From NCBI RefSeq assembly GCF_032814565.1, contig NZ_CP136521.1, forward strand, positions 3,196,501 through 3,260,500: a stretch of DNA of 64,000 bases, given 5' to 3'. Of the stretch, positions 35,450 to 44,584 are shown piece by piece (the first letter of the stretch is position 1; every line of letters begins with the position of its first letter). The DNA is from Hwangdonia lutea. Its GTDB lineage: Bacteria; Bacteroidota; Bacteroidia; Flavobacteriales; Flavobacteriaceae. A program made the translations under genes and the position numbers. The notes below the pieces were generated by a model that saw only the letters and a program-made list of their open reading frames with translations, searched no databases and had not been told where the DNA came from.

Positions 35450-36802
35450 CTATTTCCGCTTATTTCGTTTATTATAATTTTTATCGCCTCTGGTTTTCGG
35501 TTTTTTATACTTTTTAGCAATTTTAAATTTATACGAACCTCCTAAATTTTCTTTTGAGTTCTTTTCAGATTTTTCGTGGAATGCAGGCCCCGCAACATCA
35601 TCATCCCCTCGTTTGGTCGGGTTGTTGCGTTCTTTTATTTGTGGTCGTTCTTCTTCAATAAGCTCGGTAGAAATTTCAACAGGCTCAGGAATTTCCAATA
35701 AAGGAATTTCCATTTGCATTAATTTCTCAATGTTTTTAATAGCGTCCTCTTCCTGTTCAGTAGTAAACACAAGGGCTTCACCTTTGCGTTCGGCACGACC
35801 GGTTCTTCCAATTCGGTGCATGTAGTTTTCAGGATAATCGGGCGTATCAAAATTAATAACATGGCTTACGTTATCAATATCCAAACCACGAGCCATCACG
35901 TCGGTAGCAATTAAAATACGGTTGTCGCCCGCTCTAAATTGCTCAATACTGCGCAACCTGTAATTTTGTGTTTTATTGGAATGAATCACACAAAGTTCTT
36001 CATGAAAAATATTGTCTAATTTTTCAAATAAACGATCCGCCATTTTTTTATAAGCCACAAAAACCAATACCTTATTAAACGTTTTGATGTCATGTAATAA
36101 GTGCACTAATAGATTTACTTTGGTATAAAAATTTGGGACTTTAAATCTGGACTGTGAAATATTGTCCAACGGCGTCCCAGAAACCGCAATGGAAACCCGT
36201 TCGGGACTTTTAAAAAAATCGTTAATCAACGCATCCACATCGTGCGTCATGGTTGCCGAAAACATGATGTTTTGTCGGCGTTGGGGCAGGATATCAAAAA
36301 TATTTATAAGCTGATGTCTAAAGCCTAAATCCAGCATCACATCCACTTCATCAATCACTAATTTCTGAATCGATTTTAATTGCAACACCCGGCTTAAAGC
36401 CAAATCGTATAAACGCCCAGGCGTTGCCACCAAAATATCGATGCCTTCGGCAACAGCTTGTTTTTGTGTGTTAATATTGGTGCCGCCGTAAACGCCTAAA
36501 ACTCGATTGTTGATATATTTTGAGAGCTTTTCAATTTCTTCAACAACTTGAACCACCAATTCACGCGTGGGCACCAAAATTAAAACGCGAGGGTTTTCTT
36601 GCGTCGAAAATTTTAGGTTTTTAAGAATAGGAAGCATATAGGCAAAGGTTTTACCCGTACCGGTTTGCGCAATACCAACCATATCTTTTCCCGAAGCCAC
36701 CACGTTAAAAGCCTCAGCCTGAATGGGTGTTGGCGTGGTAAACCCTAAATCGTTTAAGGCGTTGTGTAAAGGTGTATTTATGTTTAAATCTTGAAAAGTC
36801 AC
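35450..36802 (-). CDS. DEAD-box RNA helicase (RhlE-like)
   Basis: The 450-residue protein shows the Q-motif, AQTGTGKT, PTRELVVQV, TPGRLYDLA, VIDEVDVML (DEVD in place of DEAD), SATM, RGLDIDN and HRIGRTGR motifs. A basic C-terminal tail (KIAKKYKKPKTRGDKNYNK) would bind RNA. These enzymes unwind RNA during ribosome assembly or mRNA decay. It starts at GTG 36802. A minus-strand TACCTTTG element lies 17 bases upstream. Confidence 0.92.
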   Translation of the reverse strand: MTFQDLNINTPLHNALNDLGFTTPTPIQAEAFNVVASGKDMVGIAQTGTGKTFAYMLPILKNLKFSTQENPRVLILVPTRELVVQVVEEIEKLSKYINNRVLGVYGGTNINTQKQAVAEGIDILVATPGRLYDLALSRVLQLKSIQKLVIDEVDVMLDLGFRHQLINIFDILPQRRQNIMFSATMTHDVDALINDFFKSPERVSIAVSGTPLDNISQSRFKVPNFYTKVNLLVHLLHDIKTFNKVLVFVAYKKMADRLFEKLDNIFHEELCVIHSNKTQNYRLRSIEQFRAGDNRILIATDVMARGLDIDNVSHVINFDTPDYPENYMHRIGRTGRAERKGEALVFTTEQEEDAIKNIEKLMQMEIPLLEIPEPVEISTELIEEERPQIKERNNPTKRGDDDVAGPAFHEKSEKNSKENLGGSYKFKIAKKYKKPKTRGDKNYNKRNKRK

Positions 36803-36818
36803 AATATAAATTTAGTAG

Positions 36819-36826
36819 CAAAGGTA
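36819..36826 (-). promoter_or_regulatory. -7 element TACCTTTG for the DEAD-box gene
   Basis: TACCTTTG on the minus strand fits TAnnTTTG and would give a leader of about 10 bases before the GTG start at 36802. Confidence 0.45.
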
Positions 36827-36885
36827 AATGATTAATTTGACTAGCATATTAGATGCATTAGAAAATGGATGCTGTTTGAAAATCA

Positions 36886-36900
36886 AGACCTGTCAGGTCT
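36886..36900. repeat. Dispersed palindrome AGACCTGTCAGGTCT, copy 2
   Basis: Perfect short palindrome AGACCTG-T-CAGGTCT between the DEAD-box and epimerase genes, related to the longer palindromes at 21931, 54982 and 56081. Confidence 0.65.
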
Positions 36901-36942
36901 AAAATAGATTTAAAACTAATTTCTATTTTTAAAAATTAATTA

Positions 36943-37830
36943 CTATAAATGATTGTTGTTTATTTCAATGGTATAAGTGGCTTCAAAAACTTTGCTGGCT
37001 TGCAACGCCAAAATCCCTTCTTTGGTTTTAAAATTTTGATTGGTGTTTTCGCTATCGGCAACGCCCAACCATGGTTCAATACAAACATAATCGCCTTCTG
37101 GTTTTGCCCAAATACCCAAATACGGAAAGTCGTGGAAACTCACCGAAAGTATTTCGCCGTTCAACTTGCTTTTTAAAGTCACTTTTGTAGATTTTAAATC
37201 TTTAAAGACTAGAGCATCCCTATCAAATAAATCGTGGGTTAACTTGATAGTGTTCGAGTTGTTGAAAACAGTTTTGGTTTCAGAGGAAATCAAACCATTT
37301 TCCATATTTATTAAATGTGTTTTGGCGGTTTCAGTGTGTTCAAATTCTAAAACGTAATCGTTATAATTTTCATTTTCAAACACGGGGCATTTAAAAGCGG
37401 GGTGTCCGCCAACCGAGAAATACATGGTTTTATCATCAACGTTTTTAATACGATGAATCACTTCAATTTTATTGTCAACCAGTAAAAAAGTGATGTTTAA
37501 TTCAAATTTAAACGGATAATTTTTAAGGGTTTCATCGTTGTAAAACAAGGCAAAAGTTAAACTGTTTTCGGTTTGTTCCTGTAAAACAATATTTTCATTG
37601 TGCCTCACAAAACCGTGTTTTGGCAAGGTGTATGTTTTGTTTTCAAAACGATAAGCATCGTCTTTTAAGGCACCAATAATAGGGAACAGGTTTGGTGCGT
37701 AACTGCCCCAAACATTGGGGTTGGCATCCCACATAAATTGGGTTTTGTTTTCTGTTGAAGATATTTCACAAAGTTCTGCGCCAATTGTTTTTACGGCTAT
37801 TTTTAACTTGCTGTTTTGTAAAACGTGCAT
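36943..37830 (-). CDS. Aldose 1-epimerase family protein
   Basis: The 295-residue protein is of the galactose mutarotase-like superfamily, LacX/YeaD-type: GAELCEISS near residue 17, MWDANPNVWGSYAPNLFPIIG near 33, PKHGFVRHNEN near 70 and GGHPAFKCPV near 141 supply the histidines of the active site. WAKPEGDYVCIEPWLG at 240 is also typical. It probably interconverts anomers of a hexose in the cytoplasm. The exact sugar is unknown. Confidence 0.85.
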   Translation of the reverse strand: MHVLQNSKLKIAVKTIGAELCEISSTENKTQFMWDANPNVWGSYAPNLFPIIGALKDDAYRFENKTYTLPKHGFVRHNENIVLQEQTENSLTFALFYNDETLKNYPFKFELNITFLLVDNKIEVIHRIKNVDDKTMYFSVGGHPAFKCPVFENENYNDYVLEFEHTETAKTHLINMENGLISSETKTVFNNSNTIKLTHDLFDRDALVFKDLKSTKVTLKSKLNGEILSVSFHDFPYLGIWAKPEGDYVCIEPWLGVADSENTNQNFKTKEGILALQASKVFEATYTIEINNNHL

Positions 37831-37883
37831 CTAATTACATTTAAAGTATTTTACAAAATTCTTAAATTTTTAAGTATTCTAAG

Positions 37884-37891
37884 TAAATTTG
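37884..37891 (+). promoter_or_regulatory. -7 element TAAATTTG for the PabB-type gene
   Basis: TAAATTTG fits TAnnTTTG. Transcription would start about 37898, so the TTG at 37889 within this element cannot be the start codon, and TTG 37910 is preferred. Confidence 0.5.
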
Positions 37892-37909
37892 CGTTTAAAC
37901 TTTTTATTA

Positions 37910-39211
37910 TTGAGAACCACAGAGATTTTTAAGGTAGAAAATACCGATGCATTTAAGCACCAAATATTAGTTTGGGCGCAGCAATTTGACGATGTGGTTT
38001 GGTTGGATTCGAATAACTATTCACAAAACTATTCGAATTACGATGCTATTTTAGCGGTTGATGCGTTTACAAGCATTCAAACCGATTTTTATGATGCATT
38101 TGAAAAATTGAATGAATACCAAACTACGGTAAACGATTGGATTTTTGGCTATTTAACCTACGATTTAAAAAATGATATTGAAGCCTTAAATTCCAATAAT
38201 TTTGATGGTTTAGCGTTCCCGGATTTATATTTTTTTCAACCTAAAAAACTATTCTTTTTTAAAGGCAATCAAGTTGAAGCTCAATATTTAAAAGGCGTGA
38301 AAGATGAGTGGAAAGATGATTTAAGAGCTATTCAAAACGAAAACACTTGTCACCTTGGGCGCAGTCAAAAGGTCTCAAATAACATCAAAATAAAACTCCG
38401 CATTCACAAAGACGAATATTTCGATAAAATAAATAGCATGCTCGCCAGCATCCATCGTGGCGATATTTACGAAGCCAATTTTTGTCAGGAATTTTATGCC
38501 GAAGACACCCTTATAAATCCGTTGGACACTTACATTAAACTTAATGCGATTTCAAATCCGCCATTCGCAACATTCCTAAAGTGCAACGATAAGTATTTGC
38601 TATCGGCTTCTCCCGAGCGTTATTTAAAAAAGAAGGGCGATACCATTATTTCGCAACCCATAAAAGGCACTGCAAAACGTTCGGAAAATTTTAAAGAAGA
38701 CGAGCAATTAAAAAACGATTTGTTAACAGATGAAAAAGAGCGAAGCGAAAATATTATGATTGTCGATTTAGTGCGCAACGACCTCTCAAAAACCGCCATT
38801 AAAGGCAGTGTTAAAGTTGAAGAACTGTGCCAAATCTATACCTTCGATCAAGTGCATCAAATGATTTCTACTGTGACTTCAAAAGTGGAAGAGCATACGC
38901 ATCCCGTTGATATTATAAAAAGTACATTCCCCATGGGCAGCATGACCGGTGCGCCCAAAATTTCGGCCATGAAAATTATTGAAGATTTGGAGGAAACCAA
39001 ACGCGGACTCTATTCTGGTGCCGTTGGCTATTTTTCGCCAACTAGCGATTTCGATTTCAACGTCGTTATTCGCAGTATTTTATACAACCAAACAAAAAAA
39101 TATGTCTCGTATTCCGTGGGTGGAGCGATTACGTCAAAAAGCAAACCTTTAAACGAATACGAAGAATGTTTGGTAAAAGCCAAAGCGATGCGAACGGTTT
39201 TAGAGCACTAG
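37910..39211 (+). CDS. pabB: Aminodeoxychorismate synthase component I (PabB type)
   Basis: This chorismate-binding enzyme (433 residues from TTG 37910) makes 4-amino-4-deoxychorismate for folate synthesis. Visible are QPIKGTAKR, NIMIVDLVRNDLSK, GSMTGAPKISAMKIIEDLE and GLYSGAVGYFSP, the chorismate-binding signature. A menaquinone or anthranilate role is possible, but the PIKGT motif favours PabB. A dispersed repeat at 38348-38376 lies inside the frame, coding for HLGRSQKVSN before the chorismate-binding domain. Its stop shares CTAG with the stop of the opposing gene. Confidence 0.85.
   Translation: MRTTEIFKVENTDAFKHQILVWAQQFDDVVWLDSNNYSQNYSNYDAILAVDAFTSIQTDFYDAFEKLNEYQTTVNDWIFGYLTYDLKNDIEALNSNNFDGLAFPDLYFFQPKKLFFFKGNQVEAQYLKGVKDEWKDDLRAIQNENTCHLGRSQKVSNNIKIKLRIHKDEYFDKINSMLASIHRGDIYEANFCQEFYAEDTLINPLDTYIKLNAISNPPFATFLKCNDKYLLSASPERYLKKKGDTIISQPIKGTAKRSENFKEDEQLKNDLLTDEKERSENIMIVDLVRNDLSKTAIKGSVKVEELCQIYTFDQVHQMISTVTSKVEEHTHPVDIIKSTFPMGSMTGAPKISAMKIIEDLEETKRGLYSGAVGYFSPTSDFDFNVVIRSILYNQTKKYVSYSVGGAITSKSKPLNEYEECLVKAKAMRTVLEH
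38348..38376 (+). repeat. Dispersed GTCACCTTGG repeat copy within pabB
   Basis: The copy reads TGTCACCTTGGGCGCAGTCA and ends AAAAGGTCTC, closely related to 19291-19320. It lies in frame within the PabB-type coding sequence, in the linker before the KDEYFDKI helix, and adds about ten residues (CHLGRSQKVS). Confidence 0.7.
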
Positions 39212-39900
39212 CCCAAACGTTCCTTTAAGCTTTCAATGGTTAAATTTAAAATGCGTTTTACGCGTTTTGCTTCAATGTTTTTAATTTCGGCAACCTCATC
39301 GTAATCCAGTCTTCCAAAAACGAATAAATCTACAATTTCCGATACTTTTAAGGGCAATAAGGTGTAGAATTTACCCAAAATATTTTTGTTGTTTAATGCC
39401 GACATGTCTTCAACCTCAAGCGCATTTTGTATCGAGATGTCATCATTGTCATAAATAAAAAGAGTCTTGTGTTTATGGTCTTGTTTGTACGAAATATCAT
39501 TGAGCTCTTCGTTCATAATAAAATCAAAATCCTCATCAACAGTAAAAAGCTCTTCCAATCCGTCCAATTCTTCTTCTAAAATATCGTTCGTACTTAGCGT
39601 GTGTTGATGAAAAGCTTCTCTTTCAAACAGCTCATTTAAATCGGAATCCACAATTTTGAAAAGCTTGATTTTTATGGCGAAAGCATCCATGTCTAAATCG
39701 TAACCACCTTCGTAAAATTTGGCAATTGCTTCGTCTATAAAATCGTTTGAGACATACATGTTTTTTGGAATGATACCTTTTGATTCCGCTATATACAACC
39801 GGTGCTTTATGTATGCCTGTAAATGTTGCGTTGCCGAAACAACTTTTTTATTAAAGGTATCTATGGTGGTTTTGTCGTTTAATTTATCTGTTGAGCACAT
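39208..39900 (-). CDS. Sigma-70 region-4-like HTH protein
   Basis: The 230-residue protein is helical and acidic in the middle (LEEELDGLEELFTVDEDFDF). Its last 60 residues, LLPLKVSEIVDLFVFGRLDYDEVAEIKNIEAKRVKRILNLTIESL, have the shape of a sigma region 4 or LuxR-like HTH. Region 2 of a sigma factor is not apparent. I infer a DNA-binding regulator, perhaps a diverged sigma factor of a flavobacterial family. The stop shares CTAG with the pabB stop. Confidence 0.55.
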   Translation of the reverse strand: MCSTDKLNDKTTIDTFNKKVVSATQHLQAYIKHRLYIAESKGIIPKNMYVSNDFIDEAIAKFYEGGYDLDMDAFAIKIKLFKIVDSDLNELFEREAFHQHTLSTNDILEEELDGLEELFTVDEDFDFIMNEELNDISYKQDHKHKTLFIYDNDDISIQNALEVEDMSALNNKNILGKFYTLLPLKVSEIVDLFVFGRLDYDEVAEIKNIEAKRVKRILNLTIESLKERLG

Positions 39901-40010
39901 AATTTTAGGTATTAAATTTATACTTTAAAGTTACAAAAAACATAGTTTTTAAATATGATTTTTATCATTGTTATCTGCTTATAAGTTGTGTATATAAAGG
40001 GGTAATGTTG

Positions 40011-40018
40011 TATATTTG
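40011..40018 (+). promoter_or_regulatory. -7 element TATATTTG for tilS, giving a leaderless start
   Basis: TATATTTG lies only 5 bases before the tilS ATG (40024). With the usual spacing transcription would start at or next to the ATG, suggesting leaderless translation. A TTG at 39986-39988 lies 22 bases upstream, near the expected -33 spacing. Confidence 0.5.
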
Positions 40019-40023
40019 AAAAC

Positions 40024-41334
40024 ATGCTGGAACAATTCAAAGACCATATAAAAAAGGATTTTTCATTCTTAAAAAAAAGCAAGTTGCTCATTGCCATTTC
40101 CGGCGGAATGGATAGTGTGGTTTTAACGCATTTATGCCATCAATTGCATTTTAATATGGCGCTAGCTCATTGCAATTTTAATTTACGAGGCCATGAAAGT
40201 GATGCCGATGAAACCTTCGTTTTAGATGTAGCCGAAGATTTAGAATTGGAAGTGTTTATTGAAAGTTTTGATACCGAAACCTTTGCCAAAGACAATAAAA
40301 TTTCCATACAAATGGCAGCCCGTGAGTTGCGCTATAATTGGTTTGACGAACTAACTAACCAACTAAAATTCGATTATATTTTAACGGCACATCACGCCGA
40401 TGATAATTTGGAAACTTTTCTCATCAATTTATCTCGTGGTACGGGTTTAGAGGGGTTAACGGGAATTCCTGCGGATAATAATAAGTTAGTAAGGCCATTA
40501 TTGCCCTTTTCCAGAGAAGCGATTGGAACGTACGCCAATACAAAAAAAATGAAGTGGCGAGAGGATAGCAGCAACGCCTCAACAAAATATTTACGGAACA
40601 AATTGCGGCACGATGTCATTCCTATTTTAAAGGAGGTAAATCCGCAACTACTTCATAATTTTCAAAATACGCTAAGCCACCTAAAAGGGTCTTCACATAT
40701 AATTGCCGAAAGTATTGATGCTTTTTTAAGCAAGGCCATTGAAAGTATGGATAATAACAAAGTTAAATTTAAAATTTCAGAATTTAAAAAGCTCAAACAC
40801 CCAAAGCCTTATTTATACGAAACTTTTAAGGAATTCGGTTTTACACAATGGGATGATATTCTTAATTTGTTGGATGCTGAAACCGGGAAACAAGTGTTTT
40901 CAGCAACGTACAGGCTTATTAAAAATAGGGCGCATTTATTATTAAGTGAAATAAATTTAGATGAAAGTATACCGATTTTAATTTCTGAAAACGATAACAA
41001 AGTAGAAACCTCGTTCGGAATCCTGTTTTTCGATGAAGCAGATGCCGTTTCAAAACAACAAAGCAGTTGTATATATGTGGATAAGGTTAAATTGAAATTC
41101 CCTTTAATCCTCCGGAAATGGGAGGAAGGCGATGTGTTTTATCCTTTTGGTATGCAGGGTAAAAAAAAATTAAGCAAATACTTTAAAGACGAAAAATTAT
41201 CGCTTTTAGATAAAGAAAAAATATGGTTGTTATGTTCAGACAATAAGATTGTGTGGGTCATTGGTAAACGCGCAGATAATCGATTTAAAGTAACTGAAAG
41301 CACAAAACAAATTCTAAAGATTGAATTGAAATAA
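40024..41334 (+). CDS. tilS: tRNA(Ile)-lysidine synthetase
   Basis: TilS adds lysine to C34 of tRNA-Ile2 so that it reads AUA. The 436-residue protein has the ATP-binding SGGMDSVVL near residue 24, the N-type ATP pyrophosphatase domain with HHADDNLETFLINLSRGTGLEGL near 124, and C-terminal TilS-specific domains with a WEEGDVFYPFGMQGKKKLSKYF motif near 364. The start is the only ATG here. Confidence 0.94.
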   Translation: MLEQFKDHIKKDFSFLKKSKLLIAISGGMDSVVLTHLCHQLHFNMALAHCNFNLRGHESDADETFVLDVAEDLELEVFIESFDTETFAKDNKISIQMAARELRYNWFDELTNQLKFDYILTAHHADDNLETFLINLSRGTGLEGLTGIPADNNKLVRPLLPFSREAIGTYANTKKMKWREDSSNASTKYLRNKLRHDVIPILKEVNPQLLHNFQNTLSHLKGSSHIIAESIDAFLSKAIESMDNNKVKFKISEFKKLKHPKPYLYETFKEFGFTQWDDILNLLDAETGKQVFSATYRLIKNRAHLLLSEINLDESIPILISENDNKVETSFGILFFDEADAVSKQQSSCIYVDKVKLKFPLILRKWEEGDVFYPFGMQGKKKLSKYFKDEKLSLLDKEKIWLLCSDNKIVWVIGKRADNRFKVTESTKQILKIELK

Positions 41335-41338
41335 TACT

Positions 41339-41368
41339 GTCATGCTGAGCGCAGTCGAAGCATCTCAA
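41339..41368 (+). repeat. Dispersed TGTCATGCTGAGCGCAGTCG repeat, copy 3
   Basis: Reads TGTCATGCTGAGCGCAGTCG and ends AAGCATCTCA, lying between tilS and the adenine deaminase gene. It belongs to the same family as 19291-19320 and 38348-38376. Confidence 0.7.
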
Positions 41369-41380
41369 TAAACTTATAAT

Positions 41381-43000
41381 TTGAAACTACAAGGCAACAT
41401 AGTCGATATACAAAACAAGCGCATTTTTAAGGGCGAAGTGGTTATCGAAAATAAAAGGATAGCATCCATCACCGAAAAAAACCACGGTAATAATCATTTC
41501 ATCCTTCCTGGTTTTGTCGATGCCCATATTCATATAGAAAGCTCGATGCTCGTTCCAAGTGAATTTGCACGTTTAGCGGTAACTCACGGTACAGTGGCAA
41601 CGGTTTCCGATCCGCACGAAATCGCCAATGTTTTGGGCGTAAAAGGTGTGGAATTTATGATTAAAAACGGCAAACAAACCCCATTCAAATTCAATTTTGG
41701 CGCACCGTCCTGTGTGCCGGCGACCACATTCGAATCAGCCGGAGCGGTTATAAATTCAGACGACATCCAAAAACTTCTCGAAAACCCGGACATCAAGTAT
41801 TTGGCAGAAATGATGAATTACCCCGGGGTTTTGTTTGATGATTCCGAAGTGCTAAAAAAAATAGCTTGGGCAAAACAGTATAACAAACCCATCGACGGAC
41901 ACGCTCCAGGTTTGCGAGGCGACAAAATCACCAAATATATAAACGCAGGAATATCAACAGACCACGAGTGTTTTACTTATGATGAAGGCTTGGAAAAACT
42001 TCAAAAAGGCATGAAGGTTTTAATTCGAGAGGGTAGTGCCGCCAAAAATTTTGAAGCTTTAATCGATTTGCTTCCGGAACATTATGAAAATATGATGTTT
42101 TGTAGCGATGACAAACATCCGGACGATTTAATAATCAGCCACATCAATAACCTTTGTGCCCGGGCAGTTTCAAAAGGAATCGATGTGTTTAAGGTATTGC
42201 AAGCAGCATGTATAAATCCGGTAAAACACTATAACCTCGATGTTGGTTTGGTGCAAGAAGGCGATTATGCGGATTGCATTGTAGTTGAAGATTTAAAGAC
42301 TTTTAAAACGCTTCAAACTTATATAAATGGCGAACTGGTTTTTAACAACAATGAATCATTAATTAAATCTATACCTTTTGAAATATTGAATAATTTCAAC
42401 TGTAATAAAAAACATATTTCAGATTTTATATATGAATCTTCAGCAAAGCAAATTCGGGTTATTGAAGCTTTGGAAGGACAGTTGGTAACCAACGAAATTA
42501 TTGAAGATACTTTAATAGAAAACGGTAATTTAGTTTCTAATGTTGGCAAAGATATTTTGAAAATGGTTGTTGTTAATCGTTATAACGATGAAAAACCAGC
42601 GATTGCATTCATAAAAAACTTCGGATTAAAAGAAGGCGCCATCGCATCTTCCGTGGGTCACGATTCACATAATATCATTGCCGTTGGCGTGTCGGACGAA
42701 GCGATTTGTAAAGCCGTTAATCTCCTCATAGAAAACAAAGGTGGTATTTGTGCCGTATCCAATTCTGAAGAAAAAATAGTGCCACTTCCCGTGGCTGGAA
42801 TTATGAGCGATAAAGATGGTAAAACCATTGGAAAACAATACGCCGAATTGGATAAAATGGCAAAACAACTTGGTAGCACATTGAAAGCACCGTACATGAC
42901 GCTCTCATTTATGGCACTATTGGTTATCCCATCATTAAAATTGAGCGATAAAGGCTTGTTTAACGGAACAGATTTTAAGTTTACGACTTTGGAGGTGTGA
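41381..43000 (+). CDS. ade: Adenine deaminase
   Basis: The 539-residue metallo-hydrolase has the amidohydrolase signature [13 protein letters not shown] near residue 45, [13 protein letters not shown] near 108, [11 protein letters not shown] near 172 and a C-terminal part typical of the Ade family ([20 protein letters not shown]). It turns adenine into hypoxanthine and ammonia in purine salvage. The start is TTG at 41381. An XDH-type enzyme two genes downstream could carry purine further, though its substrate is unknown. Confidence 0.92.
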   Translation: MKLQGNIVDIQNKRIFKGEVVIENKRIASITEKNHGNNHFILPGFVDAHIHIESSMLVPSEFARLAVTHGTVATVSDPHEIANVLGVKGVEFMIKNGKQTPFKFNFGAPSCVPATTFESAGAVINSDDIQKLLENPDIKYLAEMMNYPGVLFDDSEVLKKIAWAKQYNKPIDGHAPGLRGDKITKYINAGISTDHECFTYDEGLEKLQKGMKVLIREGSAAKNFEALIDLLPEHYENMMFCSDDKHPDDLIISHINNLCARAVSKGIDVFKVLQAACINPVKHYNLDVGLVQEGDYADCIVVEDLKTFKTLQTYINGELVFNNNESLIKSIPFEILNNFNCNKKHISDFIYESSAKQIRVIEALEGQLVTNEIIEDTLIENGNLVSNVGKDILKMVVVNRYNDEKPAIAFIKNFGLKEGAIASSVGHDSHNIIAVGVSDEAICKAVNLLIENKGGICAVSNSEEKIVPLPVAGIMSDKDGKTIGKQYAELDKMAKQLGSTLKAPYMTLSFMALLVIPSLKLSDKGLFNGTDFKFTTLEV

Positions 43001-43015
43001 ATTGAATGACCGAAA

Positions 43016-43053
43016 ACTGAGACTGCCAAATGAATACTGCCAACTGAACACTA
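43016..43053 (+). repeat. ACTGCCA-CTGAATACTGC filler repeat, copy 2
   Basis: GACTGCCAAATGAATACTGC followed by CAACTGAACACTAAA. It resembles the stretch at 35418-35449. Confidence 0.5.
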
Positions 43054-43057
43054 AAAC

Positions 43058-44026
43058 ATGCCCATAATTAAACCGACTTACAAACCGCCATTCTATTTTA
43101 AAAACGGATTTATTTCAACCGTGTATTCCGGATTATTCAGACGTGTAAATAGCATAAATCAAAAACGGGAACGCATCACTTTAACCGATGGCGATTTTAT
43201 AGATTTAGACTGGAGTTTTTCAAAAGAAAAAACCAATAAACTCATTATTATATTGCATGGTTTGGAAGGTAATGCACAACGCCCTTATATGACTGGCACC
43301 GCAAAATTGTTTAATAACCATGCTGTTGATGCCGTTTGTGTAAATTTTAGAGGCTGTAGTGGTGAAGCTAATTTAAAATACAGGAGTTACCATTCTGGAG
43401 CTACCGACGATTTAATTGAAATTATTCAACATATTATCTCAACAAAGCACTATGCTGATATTTATTTAAAAGGGTTCAGTCTCGGTGGCAATGTTATTTT
43501 AAAATATTTAGGTGAAGGCAATAAAATTCCTCAACAAATTAAAGCGGCCATAGCAGTTTCCGTGCCTTGTTATTTAAAAGGTTCAGCTAAAGAATTACAC
43601 ACCTTTAAAAACATATTGTATCACGATAGATTTAAAAGACATTTGGTAAAAAACCTAAAAAACAAACAATTGCAATTTTCTGATTTACTGAGTGTTGAAG
43701 CTATTAAGTCCATAAAAACTTTAAGTGATTTTGATAATGTTTATACCTCTAAAGCACATGGTTTTAAGGATGCTTTAGATTATTATGAAAAAAGTAGCAG
43801 TCTACAATTTCTTCCACATATAAAAACACCAACCTTGATTATAAACGCGCTAAACGATTCGTTTTTATCGCCCGAATGTTATCCTGTAAAAGAAGCCAAG
43901 GCAAACCAATACCTACATTTAGAAATGCCAAACCATGGCGGGCACGTTGGTTTTATCGATAAAAAAAATGTATACTACAACGAACAACGCGCTTTGGAGT
44001 TTATTAAATCCTTGTTAAAAAAATAA
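43058..44026 (+). CDS. YheT-family alpha/beta hydrolase
   Basis: The 322-residue protein matches the YheT/EMB8 family: LHGLEGNAQRPYM near residue 66, FRGCSGEAN near 96, and the nucleophile elbow GFSLGGN near 141, with the later catalytic residues in NDSFLSPE and NHGGHVGF. Family members are thought to be lipases or esterases. Substrate unknown. Confidence 0.85.
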   Translation: MPIIKPTYKPPFYFKNGFISTVYSGLFRRVNSINQKRERITLTDGDFIDLDWSFSKEKTNKLIIILHGLEGNAQRPYMTGTAKLFNNHAVDAVCVNFRGCSGEANLKYRSYHSGATDDLIEIIQHIISTKHYADIYLKGFSLGGNVILKYLGEGNKIPQQIKAAIAVSVPCYLKGSAKELHTFKNILYHDRFKRHLVKNLKNKQLQFSDLLSVEAIKSIKTLSDFDNVYTSKAHGFKDALDYYEKSSSLQFLPHIKTPTLIINALNDSFLSPECYPVKEAKANQYLHLEMPNHGGHVGFIDKKNVYYNEQRALEFIKSLLKK

Positions 44027-44103
44027 GAATCTGTAAAAATAGCTTTTAATTTTTTTGTATTTTTTGAGACAATTCAACAATCCTTCAAACTAAAAAAATA
44101 ATT

Positions 44104-44565
44104 ATGCCAACATTCACATTAAAAATCAATAACAAAACCCATACTGTCGAGGCAGATATGGACACCCCTTTGCTTTGGGTATTAAGAGATCAAATAGATT
44201 TGGTAGGTACTAAATATGGCTGCGGTGTTGGTCAATGCGGTGCGTGTACCATACATGCCGATGGTACGGCGATGCGCAGTTGCTTATTGCAAATATCGCA
44301 GGCCGAAGGCATGAATATTACAACTATTGAAGGGCTTTCGGAAGATGGAAAACATCCCGTACAAGAAGCTTGGAAAGAGGTAGATGTGCCACAATGTGGG
44401 TATTGTCAAGCGGGGCAAATTATGACAGCCTCGGCATTTTTGAAGAAGAATCCCACTCCTTCCGAATCTGAAATTAGAAACGCCATGCATGGAAATATTT
44501 GCAGATGTGCCGCATACAATAGTATTGAAGAAGCCGTTAAAGTAGCTTCAAAAAAATTAAGTTAA
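44104..44565 (+). CDS. 2Fe-2S subunit of an aldehyde/xanthine dehydrogenase-type enzyme
   Basis: The 153-residue protein carries the two [2Fe-2S] clusters: YGCGVGQCGACT with a further Cys in RSC (plant-ferredoxin type) and CGYCQAGQ with CRC near residue 134 (helical type). It is the IorA-type small subunit, about the usual length. It passes electrons from the molybdenum centre of the next gene's product. The start codon lies 77 bases after the hydrolase gene, and the next gene follows 19 bases after its stop. Confidence 0.92.
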   Translation: MPTFTLKINNKTHTVEADMDTPLLWVLRDQIDLVGTKYGCGVGQCGACTIHADGTAMRSCLLQISQAEGMNITTIEGLSEDGKHPVQEAWKEVDVPQCGYCQAGQIMTASAFLKKNPTPSESEIRNAMHGNICRCAAYNSIEEAVKVASKKLS

Positions 44566-44584
44566 CCAACCTAAATAGAAAACA

